Of a stretch of 64,000 nt of DNA, positions 50,551-58,923 are shown in pieces (positions within the stretch are counted from its first letter, which is position 1; each line of letters begins with the position of its first letter). The position numbers and the translations under genes were made by a program. Source of the DNA: Paraclostridium dentum (lineage in GTDB: Bacteria; Bacillota; Clostridia; Peptostreptococcales; Peptostreptococcaceae); assembly GCF_012922555.1 (NCBI RefSeq), contig NZ_WIPK01000004.1, positions 124,001 to 188,000 of the forward strand, in the 5' to 3' direction. The notes beneath the pieces were generated by a model. The model ran no database searches, was not told the DNA's origin, and saw nothing but the letters and a program-made list of their open reading frames with translations.

Positions 50551-51556
50551 TCCTTATTTTTTTCCCTTCTCTACTAAGTAAAAAATTATATGTCACGCTA
50601 GGCACAATATCTTTAATTTCTTCTATTTTGTCTTGTGACAGTAATCTTCTTACGTTTGACGCACTTATATCTTGTTCATCATATTGTTTTCTATCTACTA
50701 TTTTAATATCAATATTATACTTTGGCAAAACTTCCTTTAAAGTTGAATTATACTCTTTTGTTACTATACATGTATTTTCACTACCCACATACCTAGATTT
50801 AATATTTAGTTTATCAGCAAAATATTTCCCAAATATATTGCAATCAATTTTAGTATACTCTTTTAAGCCATCATCATTTTCTTTTAAAAAATATGTTGGA
50901 AAAGTTGTACTTGAAATTATATACTCAGTACTCTCTACAACTAATACATTCCTTAGATCCTTAACTCCCTCTTTAACTAATTCTAACCTAGAATTGAATG
51001 GGAATACCGATTTATCTTCCTCCACTAAAAAAACTATCACATTATCATTTTCGTTGGCCACTTTTTCTATTAAGTATCTATGTCCTAGTGTAAATGGATT
51101 GCAATTCACAACTAAGGAAGCATGCTCTTTAGTTGTATCTATATTGTGCTTTCTTATTAATTCGGATAGAGTATTTTCTATTTTTTTATTCCCAGTCTCT
51201 AGCAAACTTACTTTATCTGTCTCTATTATCAAACTGTACCCTAGATTTTTAAATAGATATGTATTTTCTGGCTTTGTAAATATAAAGTTATGATATACGT
51301 CCTCTTCAAATAGCTTATTTGTTATTTTTGATACCAAAATATTTGAAATACCCTCTCCTTGGTAATACTCATCTATTGCAAAACATTTTAAAACTTTCCC
51401 CAATTTAGAACACGTTGCAATTATATTTTTTCCATCTTTTACTACTATTGTATAATCAACATCTTCATATTTTAAATTAAATTTGCTTAAGAAATTTTCA
51501 ACTAATTTATATTCATAAGTAGAATTTAAATCTATAGTCTCTATATCGTAATTCAT
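50528..51556 (-). CDS. citC: [Citrate (pro-3S)-lyase] ligase
   Basis: A 342-residue protein with an N-terminal GNAT-like domain (VVKDGKNIIATCSKLGKVLKCFAIDEYYQGEGIS) and a C-terminal nucleotidyltransferase domain (LVVNCNPFTLGHRYLIEKVA, with the HxGH-like TLGHR, then ISASNVRRLL). CitC acetylates the thiol of the CitD prosthetic group with acetate and ATP to activate citrate lyase. ATG is followed immediately by YDIETIDL. It sits between a small membrane protein gene and citXG. Confidence 0.93.
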   Translation of the reverse strand: MNYDIETIDLNSTYEYKLVENFLSKFNLKYEDVDYTIVVKDGKNIIATCSKLGKVLKCFAIDEYYQGEGISNILVSKITNKLFEEDVYHNFIFTKPENTYLFKNLGYSLIIETDKVSLLETGNKKIENTLSELIRKHNIDTTKEHASLVVNCNPFTLGHRYLIEKVANENDNVIVFLVEEDKSVFPFNSRLELVKEGVKDLRNVLVVESTEYIISSTTFPTYFLKENDDGLKEYTKIDCNIFGKYFADKLNIKSRYVGSENTCIVTKEYNSTLKEVLPKYNIDIKIVDRKQYDEQDISASNVRRLLSQDKIEEIKDIVPSVTYNFLLSREGKKIRNEIKRNR

Positions 51557-51571
51557 TAAATACCTCTCAAT

Positions 51572-51772
51572 CTAATTAGAAAAAATTTTATTTAATAAAG
51601 TAAAACCTATCATAAATAAAAATAGTGTAATAGCTATTACCGCGCCATCTTTACCACTAGCTATAGTATATTTAACTTTTTTATTAGCTATGTTTTCAGC
51701 ATCTTTAAACATACCTTCACTTCTGATTTCTTTTAGAAGTTCTTTATTATTTTTTCTTTTTTTATTATCCAT
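51572..51772 (-). CDS. Small single-helix membrane protein in the cit operon
   Basis: A 66-residue protein with a basic, helical N-terminus (NKKRKNNKELLKEIRSEGMF) and one C-terminal membrane helix (GAVIAITLFLFMIGFTLLNKIF). ATG at 51772 follows AGGAGG and overlaps the end of the PsiE-like gene by 8 nt. It is transcribed with the citrate genes, which is unusual. I do not recognise a family; together with the PsiE-like protein it may form a small membrane module. Confidence 0.65.
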   Translation of the reverse strand: MDNKKRKNNKELLKEIRSEGMFKDAENIANKKVKYTIASGKDGAVIAITLFLFMIGFTLLNKIFSN

Positions 51773-52190
51773 GTTCAACCTCCTCTTTCTCTACTATAAT
51801 CTCTCTATTCATTAAGAACTTCTTTATAGCAAATAATATAGCAATAGATATAACGCCTAAAAAAAAATCATCCATGGAATCCTTTTTAGGAAGTAGTATC
51901 AGTTTCCTAGCTATCGCGTATAAGAGCACTTCTAATATGGCTTCTGCCTTATGTAATGTAAGCATTATAACTAATTCTATTGCTATAACTAAAAGCAATA
52001 TATGAGCTAGAATATTATTCAATTGCTCATACTGTACAGGATTTTTAAAGTCAACAATATAATATCCCCATATAATTCTCAAACTGTCTATCGTTCCTAA
52101 TATTACAACTCCTATCACAACTGACGCTAGTATAAATTCAAACATATTAGATATTTTCAAAACTTTACTCTTGTTATAAATTTTTTTCAT
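51765..52190 (-). CDS. PsiE-like membrane protein
   Basis: A 141-residue protein with four membrane helices (FILASVVIGVVILGTIDSLRI, ILAHILLLVIAIELVIML, VLLYAIARKLIL, FFLGVISIAILFAIKKFLM). The arrangement and the sequence LHKAEAILEVLLYAIARKLIL resemble the PsiE (phosphate-starvation-inducible E) family of unknown function. The frame is open to 52244, but ATG at 52190 follows AGAGGGGATG. It is placed between a citrate transporter gene and citC, in the same direction. Confidence 0.7.
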   Translation of the reverse strand: MKKIYNKSKVLKISNMFEFILASVVIGVVILGTIDSLRIIWGYYIVDFKNPVQYEQLNNILAHILLLVIAIELVIMLTLHKAEAILEVLLYAIARKLILLPKKDSMDDFFLGVISIAILFAIKKFLMNREIIVEKEEVEHG

Positions 52191-52269
52191 TTCATCCCCT
52201 CTAAAATTATATATTTCAATATGTTGAAAAAGAGCATTGCTCAAGACAACACTCTTTTATGCGTGATAC

Positions 52270-53631
52270 TTAGAAAAATATTCCAAACATTATACTAGCT
52301 ATTACGAGCATCATTCCCCCACCTAGTCGTGATGAAATTTGTGCAAATGAAATTAAATCCATACGCTTCGCTGCACCTAATACTGCTAAATCTCCCGATC
52401 CTCCTCTATTTGCCATACATAATCCGGCTGTTATAGCTGTCTCTATTGGGTAGAACCCAACTATCCATCCAATAACTCCAGAACCTATTATAGCTCCTAA
52501 TACTATAAATGTTGCTATTACAAGGTTAGATATTGTAAATGCAGCTATTATTTCCCCTAAATCTGTTAAAGCTATACCAACTCCAACCATTATTACTAAT
52601 AAAAATTGTTTTGAGAAAAACCCTTGTAATTTTTTTGCTCCTTCTTTTAGTTCTAGTGGTATCAAATTTAATACATTACATGCTGCAACTAAAAGAACCA
52701 TCCATGCAAATCTGTGGATTTCTATTTTAACATCTATTCCAAACAGGGTAAATTCTGGTATTTTCACCATATCTCCTAATATATTTCCTGCAACATAAAA
52801 TGTCGCTGCTAATATCAATCCTACTGCAACTTCCCTTGCAGTTACCTTTACTTCTACTTTTTCATCTAATTTTGATAAATCTTCTGCATTTCGTATAAGT
52901 TCTCCTCTTCCATTAAATTTATTTCCAATTTTGGTTTCTCCAAATTTATTTAATATTGCAGCGGTTATTATAGCTACTATATTCGCTATAGTTAGTATTG
53001 ATAGTGCAAATGATAAAAATTTTCCCGGATCTCCACCTGTTACACTTGCATATATTTCACTCATAGGGATTGCTCCCGCTCCTGTTCCTCCACCCATTAT
53101 AGGAAGAACATAAGAAGTAGCTATCTCGTTAGCCGGTATACCAAATAGCATCCCTCCTAATATTCCAAATACAAATGCACAAAAAACTCCACCTAGTATT
53201 GCTGGTAAATACCCTGCAAAAGCTTTTAATAATAACTTTCTATTAACTGCTAATATAGATCCTGTTATCAGAACCGCTATAAATAAATCTAGAAAATCTG
53301 CTGTATCCATAAACATTTTTACAGTTTCAACAGTGCTCTCTGGTATAAATCCTATATATACTAACCATGCTGATCCTAGAAAGGCTAGTATAGATCCCCC
53401 TCCAACATACTCTTTCCATATAGGAATTCTATCTCCGATGGTTCCAAATAATATACCTATTGTATATAGCAATGCAAATGCCCCTAATGAGTTATCAGGT
53501 AACTTCCCTTTTAACATTGCGAATATTACTATTCCTGTAATAACAGCAAACATTTGCCATGGCATTCCAAACATTTTAAATGACGATTTTACCGATGATT
53601 CCTTTTTAATTTTTACATCTACTGTTGTCAT
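52270..53631 (-). CDS. citS: 2-Hydroxycarboxylate (citrate) transporter, inner copy
   Basis: A 453-residue transporter of the 2-HCT family (CitS, CitP, MleP). It contains the two reentrant-loop GGxG signatures: MGGGTGAGAIPMSEIYASVTGGD and the later CMANRGGSGDLAVLGAAKRMD. There are about 11 membrane helices. CitS-type members take up citrate with Na+, CitP-type exchange it for lactate; which applies here cannot be read with certainty, but a Na+-pumping decarboxylase nearby favours Na+ symport. It follows citF. A paralogue lies upstream of citD. Confidence 0.92.
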   Translation of the reverse strand: MTTVDVKIKKESSVKSSFKMFGMPWQMFAVITGIVIFAMLKGKLPDNSLGAFALLYTIGILFGTIGDRIPIWKEYVGGGSILAFLGSAWLVYIGFIPESTVETVKMFMDTADFLDLFIAVLITGSILAVNRKLLLKAFAGYLPAILGGVFCAFVFGILGGMLFGIPANEIATSYVLPIMGGGTGAGAIPMSEIYASVTGGDPGKFLSFALSILTIANIVAIITAAILNKFGETKIGNKFNGRGELIRNAEDLSKLDEKVEVKVTAREVAVGLILAATFYVAGNILGDMVKIPEFTLFGIDVKIEIHRFAWMVLLVAACNVLNLIPLELKEGAKKLQGFFSKQFLLVIMVGVGIALTDLGEIIAAFTISNLVIATFIVLGAIIGSGVIGWIVGFYPIETAITAGLCMANRGGSGDLAVLGAAKRMDLISFAQISSRLGGGMMLVIASIMFGIFF

Positions 53632-53702
53632 TAGTTAGACCCCTCCAAATTTTATATATTAATATATCTTAATACTATTTATATCCATACTTAGTTACTA
53701 CT

Positions 53703-55256
53703 TTATTTTTTTATCTTCTTAACAACATCAATTATGCTTCCATCTCTATACTCAATTACCGCGACTACTTCATCTGTAAACTCTATTTCCTTAGGCGTTC
53801 CTAGTAATCTAGTAGCTATAAGTCTTAATTCATTTAATGTTACTACATTTATACCATATTCTATAAATTTATTTTTTAAATCATCTCTATTAGGATTAAC
53901 CGCCACTCCATAATCTGTGACAACAACGTCTACAGTTGACCCTGGTGTAACTACAGTAGTAACCCTGTCTATTACTGTTGATATTCTTCCTCTTGTTAAT
54001 GGAGCTACTAATATAGATACTTTAGCAGCTGCAGCTGTATCACTATGACCTCCTGATGCAGCTCTTATAACCCCATCCGATCCAGAGATAACGTTTACAT
54101 TAAAGTCAGTATCAATTTCTAATGCACTTAATATAACAAAGTCTAATTTATTTACACCTGCTGATTTGTTAAATGGATTTGCATAAAAATCAGCACTAAC
54201 TTCTACATGTCTCTCATTTCTGCCTACAGATTCAGCTGCAAATAAGTCAAAGCTTTGAACATCATATAATTGCTGTACTAAACCTTCTTCAAGTAACTCT
54301 ACCATCGGTTTAGTTATTCCTCCTAAAGCATAGCTACATTTAATTTCCTGTTTTATTAGTTCCTCTTTTACAAATCTAGTGACAGCAAGTGAAGCTCCTC
54401 CTGAACCTGTCTGCATAGAAAAACCATCTTTAAATAGTCCTGATGCTAACATTACATCTAATACTCTTTTTGCCATTAACAGTTCTTTAGGATTCGACGT
54501 AAACCTAGTAGCTCCAGACATTATTCCTTTTGAGTCCCCGATTTCATCTACTAGTACAACGTAATCAACTAATGTTTGTGGTATGCTTTGTGGAAAATTA
54601 GGGTAGTCAACAAGCGTATCCGTAACTACTATTACTTTATCTGCATATTGTGCATCTACCATAGCATACCCTAAAGATCCGCAAATTGATTTTCCCTTAA
54701 CTCCATTTGCATTTCCCATGCAATCAGATGATGAAGCTGCTAAAAATGCAACATCTATTTTTAAATCTCCTTCAACTATAGCTCTAGCTCTTCCACCATG
54801 AGATCTTATGACTGCTGGATTTTCCCCTAATATTCCTTCTGATATTTCATTTGCTAATCTTCCTCTAAGCCCACTACTTTCAATTCTATTTACAACTCCA
54901 CTTTTTATATGCTCAACCAAACCTCCATGACAGCTTGCAAGCGAACTCGATGCTATCCTAATATTTTTTATACCCATTTCCGATAGTAAATCAGTTACCA
55001 TCATAACTAACTTATCTCCAGCTCTAAAATGATGGTGAAAAGATATTGTCATTCCATCTTTTACTCCAGCTTTTATTATTGCGTCCTTTAACGAATCTAT
55101 AACTTTAGTTCTTTTTACCTTGTTTTTTATATTTTCACTGCTAGAATCTAAAACTGTCCCTTTCGGTTGATTTTTAAATGCAGAATCATATGCTTTTCTG
55201 TACTCATATCCTTTTATACTTTTTAATAAGCTTTCTTCTATTCTTTTATTCTTCAT
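53703..55256 (-). CDS. citF: Citrate lyase alpha subunit (citrate:acetyl-ACP transferase)
   Basis: A 517-residue CoA-transferase-type protein with ISFHHHFRAGDKLVMMV, SSLASCHGGLVEHIKSG, IRSHGGRARAIVEGDLKIDVAFLAASS, SGATRFTSNPKELLMAK and SGGHSDTAAAAKV, all typical of CitF. It moves the acyl carrier from acetate to citrate in the first step of the lyase cycle. Its ATG overlaps the citE stop codon by one base, so the two are translationally coupled. Confidence 0.95.
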   Translation of the reverse strand: MKNKRIEESLLKSIKGYEYRKAYDSAFKNQPKGTVLDSSSENIKNKVKRTKVIDSLKDAIIKAGVKDGMTISFHHHFRAGDKLVMMVTDLLSEMGIKNIRIASSSLASCHGGLVEHIKSGVVNRIESSGLRGRLANEISEGILGENPAVIRSHGGRARAIVEGDLKIDVAFLAASSSDCMGNANGVKGKSICGSLGYAMVDAQYADKVIVVTDTLVDYPNFPQSIPQTLVDYVVLVDEIGDSKGIMSGATRFTSNPKELLMAKRVLDVMLASGLFKDGFSMQTGSGGASLAVTRFVKEELIKQEIKCSYALGGITKPMVELLEEGLVQQLYDVQSFDLFAAESVGRNERHVEVSADFYANPFNKSAGVNKLDFVILSALEIDTDFNVNVISGSDGVIRAASGGHSDTAAAAKVSILVAPLTRGRISTVIDRVTTVVTPGSTVDVVVTDYGVAVNPNRDDLKNKFIEYGINVVTLNELRLIATRLLGTPKEIEFTDEVVAVIEYRDGSIIDVVKKIKK

Positions 55257-56155
55257 TATTTTTCACCTCCTATGTTTATTCCAGATGCTTTAGCTAAGGT
55301 TAAAACATGTTGAGCTCTTTCTATTATTGGTTTATCAACCATCTTACCATCTACAGTAAAAACTCCTTTACCTTCAGCTATAGCTTGTTCCGTAGCTTTT
55401 ATAATTTTATATGACTTATCTATAACTTTTTTGCTTGGAGTATATACCTTATGTACTAATTCTACTTGTCTTGGATGAATTAAAGACTTTCCATCAAACC
55501 CTAATTGTTTAATAAATTTAGCTTCATTTATAAATCCTTCATCATTATTCACATCTGAGTAAACCGTATCATGTACGCTTACCCCAGCTGCTCTTGCAGC
55601 TAACACTACCATTCCTCTTGCTGCGTGTAGCTCATGTCCTTCTGGCGATCTATCTGTTTTCATACATGTAACAAAATCCTCTCCACTTAAAGCTATCCCT
55701 ATAAGTCTTTTAGATGATGTCGCTATACTATATGCATTCAATACTGCAATAGGAGATTCTAAAGCAGCCATAAGTTTTGTACTCCCTATTTCTTTACCTA
55801 TTTCCTTTTCAATTCTTTCAACTTCATTTTCTACAATTGAAACATCTTCAGCTGTGTCTGTTTTTGGTATTCTTATTACGTCAACTCCAGCTCTTACAAC
55901 AGCCTCCAGATCTTCTTCCCAAAATTCTGTATCTAATGCATTTATTCTTACTACCGTTTCTATATCTAACTCTTTATAGTAATCCCCTAATTCCTTTAAC
56001 ATGTTATATACTAGTAACCTAGCTGAATCTTTTTCTGTTATTGCTATCGCATCTTCTAAATCTAGCATAATTGAATCTGGTCTGTATATATGAACATCTC
56101 TTATTAATCCAGGATTATTTCCAGGAACAAATAACATCGAACGTCTTAATTTCAT
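55256..56155 (-). CDS. citE: Citrate lyase beta subunit (citryl-ACP lyase)
   Basis: A 299-residue HpcH/HpaI aldolase-fold protein with RRSMLFVPGNNPG, DSIMLDLEDAIA (metal Asp/Glu), VRINALDTEFW and AALESPIAVLNAYSIA. It cleaves citryl-ACP to oxaloacetate and acetyl-ACP. ATG follows AAGGAGGTA, 11 nt after citD. Confidence 0.95.
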   Translation of the reverse strand: MKLRRSMLFVPGNNPGLIRDVHIYRPDSIMLDLEDAIAITEKDSARLLVYNMLKELGDYYKELDIETVVRINALDTEFWEEDLEAVVRAGVDVIRIPKTDTAEDVSIVENEVERIEKEIGKEIGSTKLMAALESPIAVLNAYSIATSSKRLIGIALSGEDFVTCMKTDRSPEGHELHAARGMVVLAARAAGVSVHDTVYSDVNNDEGFINEAKFIKQLGFDGKSLIHPRQVELVHKVYTPSKKVIDKSYKIIKATEQAIAEGKGVFTVDGKMVDKPIIERAQHVLTLAKASGINIGGEK

Positions 56156-56166
56156 AAAATACCTCC

Positions 56167-56451
56167 TTATATGTACTTGTATTCTTTATTTTGAGCTGAC
56201 CTATGTGCAGCTGTTTGAACTCTACTTTTTATAACGGGATCTATTGCTCCTTTATCGTTTGCAAATATCTTAGCATTTTCTACATTTAAACTTTTTAAAG
56301 TTGCTTTTATAACACTTTCTATTTGTTCCCCAAATTGTGCCATTACTGTACTTTCAAGATTTAATTCTATACCATTACTACTCGGCTCTATAATTATTTG
56401 AATATCACTTGATTCTAATGTACCAGCACTAGCAGTTACCTTTAATTCCAT
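56167..56451 (-). CDS. citD: Citrate lyase acyl carrier protein (gamma subunit)
   Basis: A 94-residue CitD with SAGTLESSDIQIIIEP at the N-terminus; Ser14 in this motif is the attachment residue of the phosphoribosyl-dephospho-CoA group added by CitX. It is the first gene of citDEF with its own promoter and a TTGTATACAA operator at the transcription start. ATG follows GAAAGGAAG. Confidence 0.93.
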   Translation of the reverse strand: MELKVTASAGTLESSDIQIIIEPSSNGIELNLESTVMAQFGEQIESVIKATLKSLNVENAKIFANDKGAIDPVIKSRVQTAAHRSAQNKEYKYI

Positions 56452-56499
56452 ACTCGTTACTTCCTTTCTACTTAAATTGTTTTTTTAAATCAAAACAAA

Positions 56500-56509
56500 T
56501 TGTATACAA
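56500..56509. promoter_or_regulatory. GntR-type operator TTGTATACAA upstream of citD
   Basis: TTGTATACAA sits inside a perfect 16-bp palindrome (56497-56512) right at the predicted transcription start of citDEF. The same decamer occurs twice before the outer transporter gene. FCD-type GntR proteins often bind such short palindromes. Confidence 0.7.
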
Positions 56510-56520
56510 TTTAATATTTT

Positions 56521-56549
56521 AGTATACTTAATTTAAGTTTAGCATACAA
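56521..56549 (-). promoter_or_regulatory. Sigma-A promoter of citDEF
   Basis: -35 TTGTAT (56544-56549), a 17-bp spacer and -10 TATACT (56521-56526); predicted start near 56514. Confidence 0.65.
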
Positions 56550-56624
56550 AATTTACACATTCAATAAATCGTTTGCCTACACTGTGTTTTTTTAGTGTTT
56601 TTTATGTTTTTATACAAATAATAT

Positions 56625-56652
56625 AAGCTAGGCTAACTCACCTAGCTTAATT
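56625..56652 (-). terminator. Hairpin after the outer citrate transporter gene
   Basis: AAGCTAGG and CCTAGCTT flank an 8-nt loop just past the transporter stop codon. The T tract is poor, so termination may be partial, allowing some read-through into citDEF. Confidence 0.55.
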
Positions 56653-56672
56653 CCTTAATAAAATCTTATATT

Positions 56673-58019
56673 TTAAAAAAATAACCCAAACATAACACTG
56701 GCTATTATAAGCATTATTCCTCCGCCAAGCCTTGATGATATTTGTGCAAAACTCATTAAATCCATGCGTTTTGCAGCTGTCAGTACTGCAACATCTCCGG
56801 ATCCTCCACGATTAGCCATACATAATCCTGCAGAAATCGCCGTTTCAATTGGATAAAACCCTACAAACCATCCTATAATTCCAGAGCCTAAAATAGCACC
56901 CAAAACTATTAATGTAGCTATAAATATGTTTCCTAATGTAAATGCCGCTATTAATTCGCCTAAATCGGTTAGTGCAATACCTACTCCGACCATTACAACA
57001 AGTAAAAATTGCTTAGAGAAAAAACCTTGAATTTTCTTTGCTCCTGCTTTTAAATCTTCCGGAATTATATCCATTACGTTAGCTAATGCAACTAAAATTA
57101 CCATCCATGCAAATCTATGTATATCGATCTTTACGTCTATCCCAAATAAGGTAAACTCCGGTATAGTTATAAGTTTTGAAAATATATTACCAAGTACATA
57201 AAAACTCACCGATAAAATTAATCCTGCTGTAACCTCTCTTGCTGTTACTTTTATTTCATCCTTATTCTCTAATTTCGATATATCTTCTGCCTTTCTTATT
57301 AACTCTCCATTACCATTAAATTTAGATCCTTTTTTAGTTCCTCCTAGCTTATTTAATATGGATGCAGCTATTATTGCTATTATATTAGCTATAGTAAGTA
57401 TAGAAAGTGCAAATGATAACCATTTAGCAGGGTCACCACCTGTTACGCTTGCGTAAATCTCACTCATAGGGATAGCTCCGGCTCCTGTTCCTCCACCCAT
57501 TATAGGTAAAACATATTTAGTAGCTATTTCTGATGGAGCTATTCCGCATATAAATCCTCCTAATATACCAAGTATAAACGCCATAATAACTCCACCTAGT
57601 ATGGCCGGTATATACCCTAAAAAAGCCTTCATTAATAATTTTCTATTTACAGATAGTATTGATCCCGTTATTAGTACACATATAAATAAATCAAGAAAAT
57701 CAGCTGTATCCATAAATATCTTTACAGTTTCTACACTAGATTCAGGAATTATCCCTTTATAAACTAAAAATGCAGATCCTAAAAATGCCAATATAGGACC
57801 GCCTCCTACATACTCTTTCCATATTGGAATTCTATCTCCTACTGTCGAAAACAAAATACCAACTACATACAGTAATGCAAATGCCCCTGCCGCATTATTA
57901 GGTAAAACTTCTTTAAATGATGCAAATAAAACTATAGCTGAGATACCTAAAAATATAGACCATGGAATCCCAAACATTTTAAATTCTTTATTTTTTGAAC
58001 TTATACTGTTTGATGACAT
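56673..58019 (-). CDS. citS: 2-Hydroxycarboxylate (citrate) transporter, outer copy
   Basis: A 448-residue 2-HCT transporter, highly similar along its whole length to the one at 52.3-53.6 kb (MGGGTGAGAIPMSEIYASVTGGDPAKWLSF, CMANRGGSGDVAVLTAAKRMD). Two paralogues bracketing citDEF may differ in affinity, ion coupling or substrate (citrate or malate). ATG follows AAAGGGGGATTTG. Its promoter overlaps one copy and its leader holds another copy of the TTGTATACAA operator, so it is probably the regulated entry gene of the cluster. Confidence 0.92.
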   Translation of the reverse strand: MSSNSISSKNKEFKMFGIPWSIFLGISAIVLFASFKEVLPNNAAGAFALLYVVGILFSTVGDRIPIWKEYVGGGPILAFLGSAFLVYKGIIPESSVETVKIFMDTADFLDLFICVLITGSILSVNRKLLMKAFLGYIPAILGGVIMAFILGILGGFICGIAPSEIATKYVLPIMGGGTGAGAIPMSEIYASVTGGDPAKWLSFALSILTIANIIAIIAASILNKLGGTKKGSKFNGNGELIRKAEDISKLENKDEIKVTAREVTAGLILSVSFYVLGNIFSKLITIPEFTLFGIDVKIDIHRFAWMVILVALANVMDIIPEDLKAGAKKIQGFFSKQFLLVVMVGVGIALTDLGELIAAFTLGNIFIATLIVLGAILGSGIIGWFVGFYPIETAISAGLCMANRGGSGDVAVLTAAKRMDLMSFAQISSRLGGGIMLIIASVMFGLFF

Positions 58020-58032
58020 AACAAATCCCCCT

Positions 58033-58042
58033 TTGTATACAA
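58033..58042. promoter_or_regulatory. GntR-type operator in the citS leader
   Basis: A perfect TTGTATACAA lies just upstream of the ribosome-binding site of the outer transporter gene. Confidence 0.65.
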
Positions 58043-58070
58043 TTTATATAATTGTATTCCATTTTTATAA

Positions 58071-58099
58071 ATTGTATACACTCTAAGAATCGTTTTCAA
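58071..58099 (-). promoter_or_regulatory. Promoter of outer citS with overlapping operator
   Basis: -35 TTGAAA (58094-58099), a 17-bp spacer and -10 TACAAT (58071-58076). The operator copy TTGTATACAC (58072-58081, 9 of 10 matches) covers the -10 box, so bound repressor would block RNA polymerase. Confidence 0.7.
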
Positions 58100-58115
58100 T
58101 AATATTAAATTTTTT

Positions 58116-58162
58116 TTATAAAAAAAAATAAGCATGGGATATATCATCCAATACTTATTTTT
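58116..58162 (-). terminator. Terminator of the sipS-gntR operon
   Basis: AATAAGTATTGGAT and ATCCCATGCTTATT pair with two mismatches and are followed by a long T-rich run on the minus strand. Confidence 0.75.
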
Positions 58163-58832
58163 TTATTTCGCATGCTTTTATAAACGCTTTTTTTGCATTA
58201 TATACATGGAGTCTCGCAACTTTTTCTGCCATCTCTTCGTCTCCAATTTCAATAGCTTTCACTATATCTTTATGCTCTTTTATAGCTTCTTTTCTTCTTT
58301 CATTAGTAAGTAAGCTTATTCTTCTCAAACTTTTTAAATAATCATATATAGTTTCTAATCTTTCTATTAACCTTTTATTTTTACTTGCATTTAGTAATAT
58401 TTCATTATACTCATTATGAGCCTTTATATACTCACTATTGTTGCTATTTTTTATACATTCTTCCATTATACATATTATTTCGTTTAACCTTCTAATTTCT
58501 ATTCTAGTAATATGCAAGCATGCCAATCTTGAAACCAATCCTTCTAAAACTTCTCTTATATCGTATATTTCAACTGCATCTTCTTTAGATATTCCTTTTA
58601 CTAAAGTTCCCTTTCGAGGTACATTAACCGCTAATCCTTCTATTTCTAATTGTCTTAAGGCTTCTCTTACAGGAGTCCTGCTAACCCCCATACCTTGAGC
58701 TATATGATTTTCAATCAGTCTATCTCCTTGATTTAGTTTACCTTCAAATATTGCATTTCTAATTTCATGCAAAACAATCTCCCTAATTGGCCTTAAATCA
58801 TCATTCTCAACTTTATCAAATATTATATTCAT
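58155..58832 (-). CDS. GntR-family regulator, FCD type, of the citrate cluster
   Basis: A 225-residue regulator with winged helix (LHEIRNAIFEGKLNQGDRLIENHIAQGMGVSRTPVREALRQLEIEGLAV) and FCD domain (IYDIREVLEGLVSRLACLHIT ... HKDIVKAIEIGDEEMAEKV). It is adjacent to, and transcribed toward, the outer citrate transporter gene, whose promoter carries TTGTATACAA sites. It is the best candidate to bind them, with citrate or a related acid as effector (inference). Its start overlaps a 35-residue ORF, which itself overlaps the signal peptidase gene. Confidence 0.88.
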   Translation of the reverse strand: MNIIFDKVENDDLRPIREIVLHEIRNAIFEGKLNQGDRLIENHIAQGMGVSRTPVREALRQLEIEGLAVNVPRKGTLVKGISKEDAVEIYDIREVLEGLVSRLACLHITRIEIRRLNEIICIMEECIKNSNNSEYIKAHNEYNEILLNASKNKRLIERLETIYDYLKSLRRISLLTNERRKEAIKEHKDIVKAIEIGDEEMAEKVARLHVYNAKKAFIKACEIKK

Positions 58833-58923
58833 ATATATCTACATCCTTAAATTCAGCTATTTTTTCCCCTAATAGTATTATAGTTGCTAATCCAATAATA
58901 TACAAATATTTTATATTTTTCAC
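58816..58923 (-). CDS. Putative 35-residue membrane microprotein
   Basis: A short ORF starts with GTG overlapping the signal peptidase stop codon (GTGA) and has AGGTGA 6 nt upstream. It ends inside the start of the gntR gene in another frame. It encodes one membrane helix (YLYIIGLATIILLGEKIAEF) and a short acidic tail. The GTGA overlap is a classic mark of translational coupling, which argues that it is real. I do not recognise a family. Confidence 0.55.
   Translation of the reverse strand: MKNIKYLYIIGLATIILLGEKIAEFKDVDIYEYNI

Noticed and set aside
50457-51293. 278-codon plus-strand ORF
   Set aside because: It is antisense to citC and citXG, both with clear family motifs; its hydrophobic composition is a by-product of AT-rich antisense.
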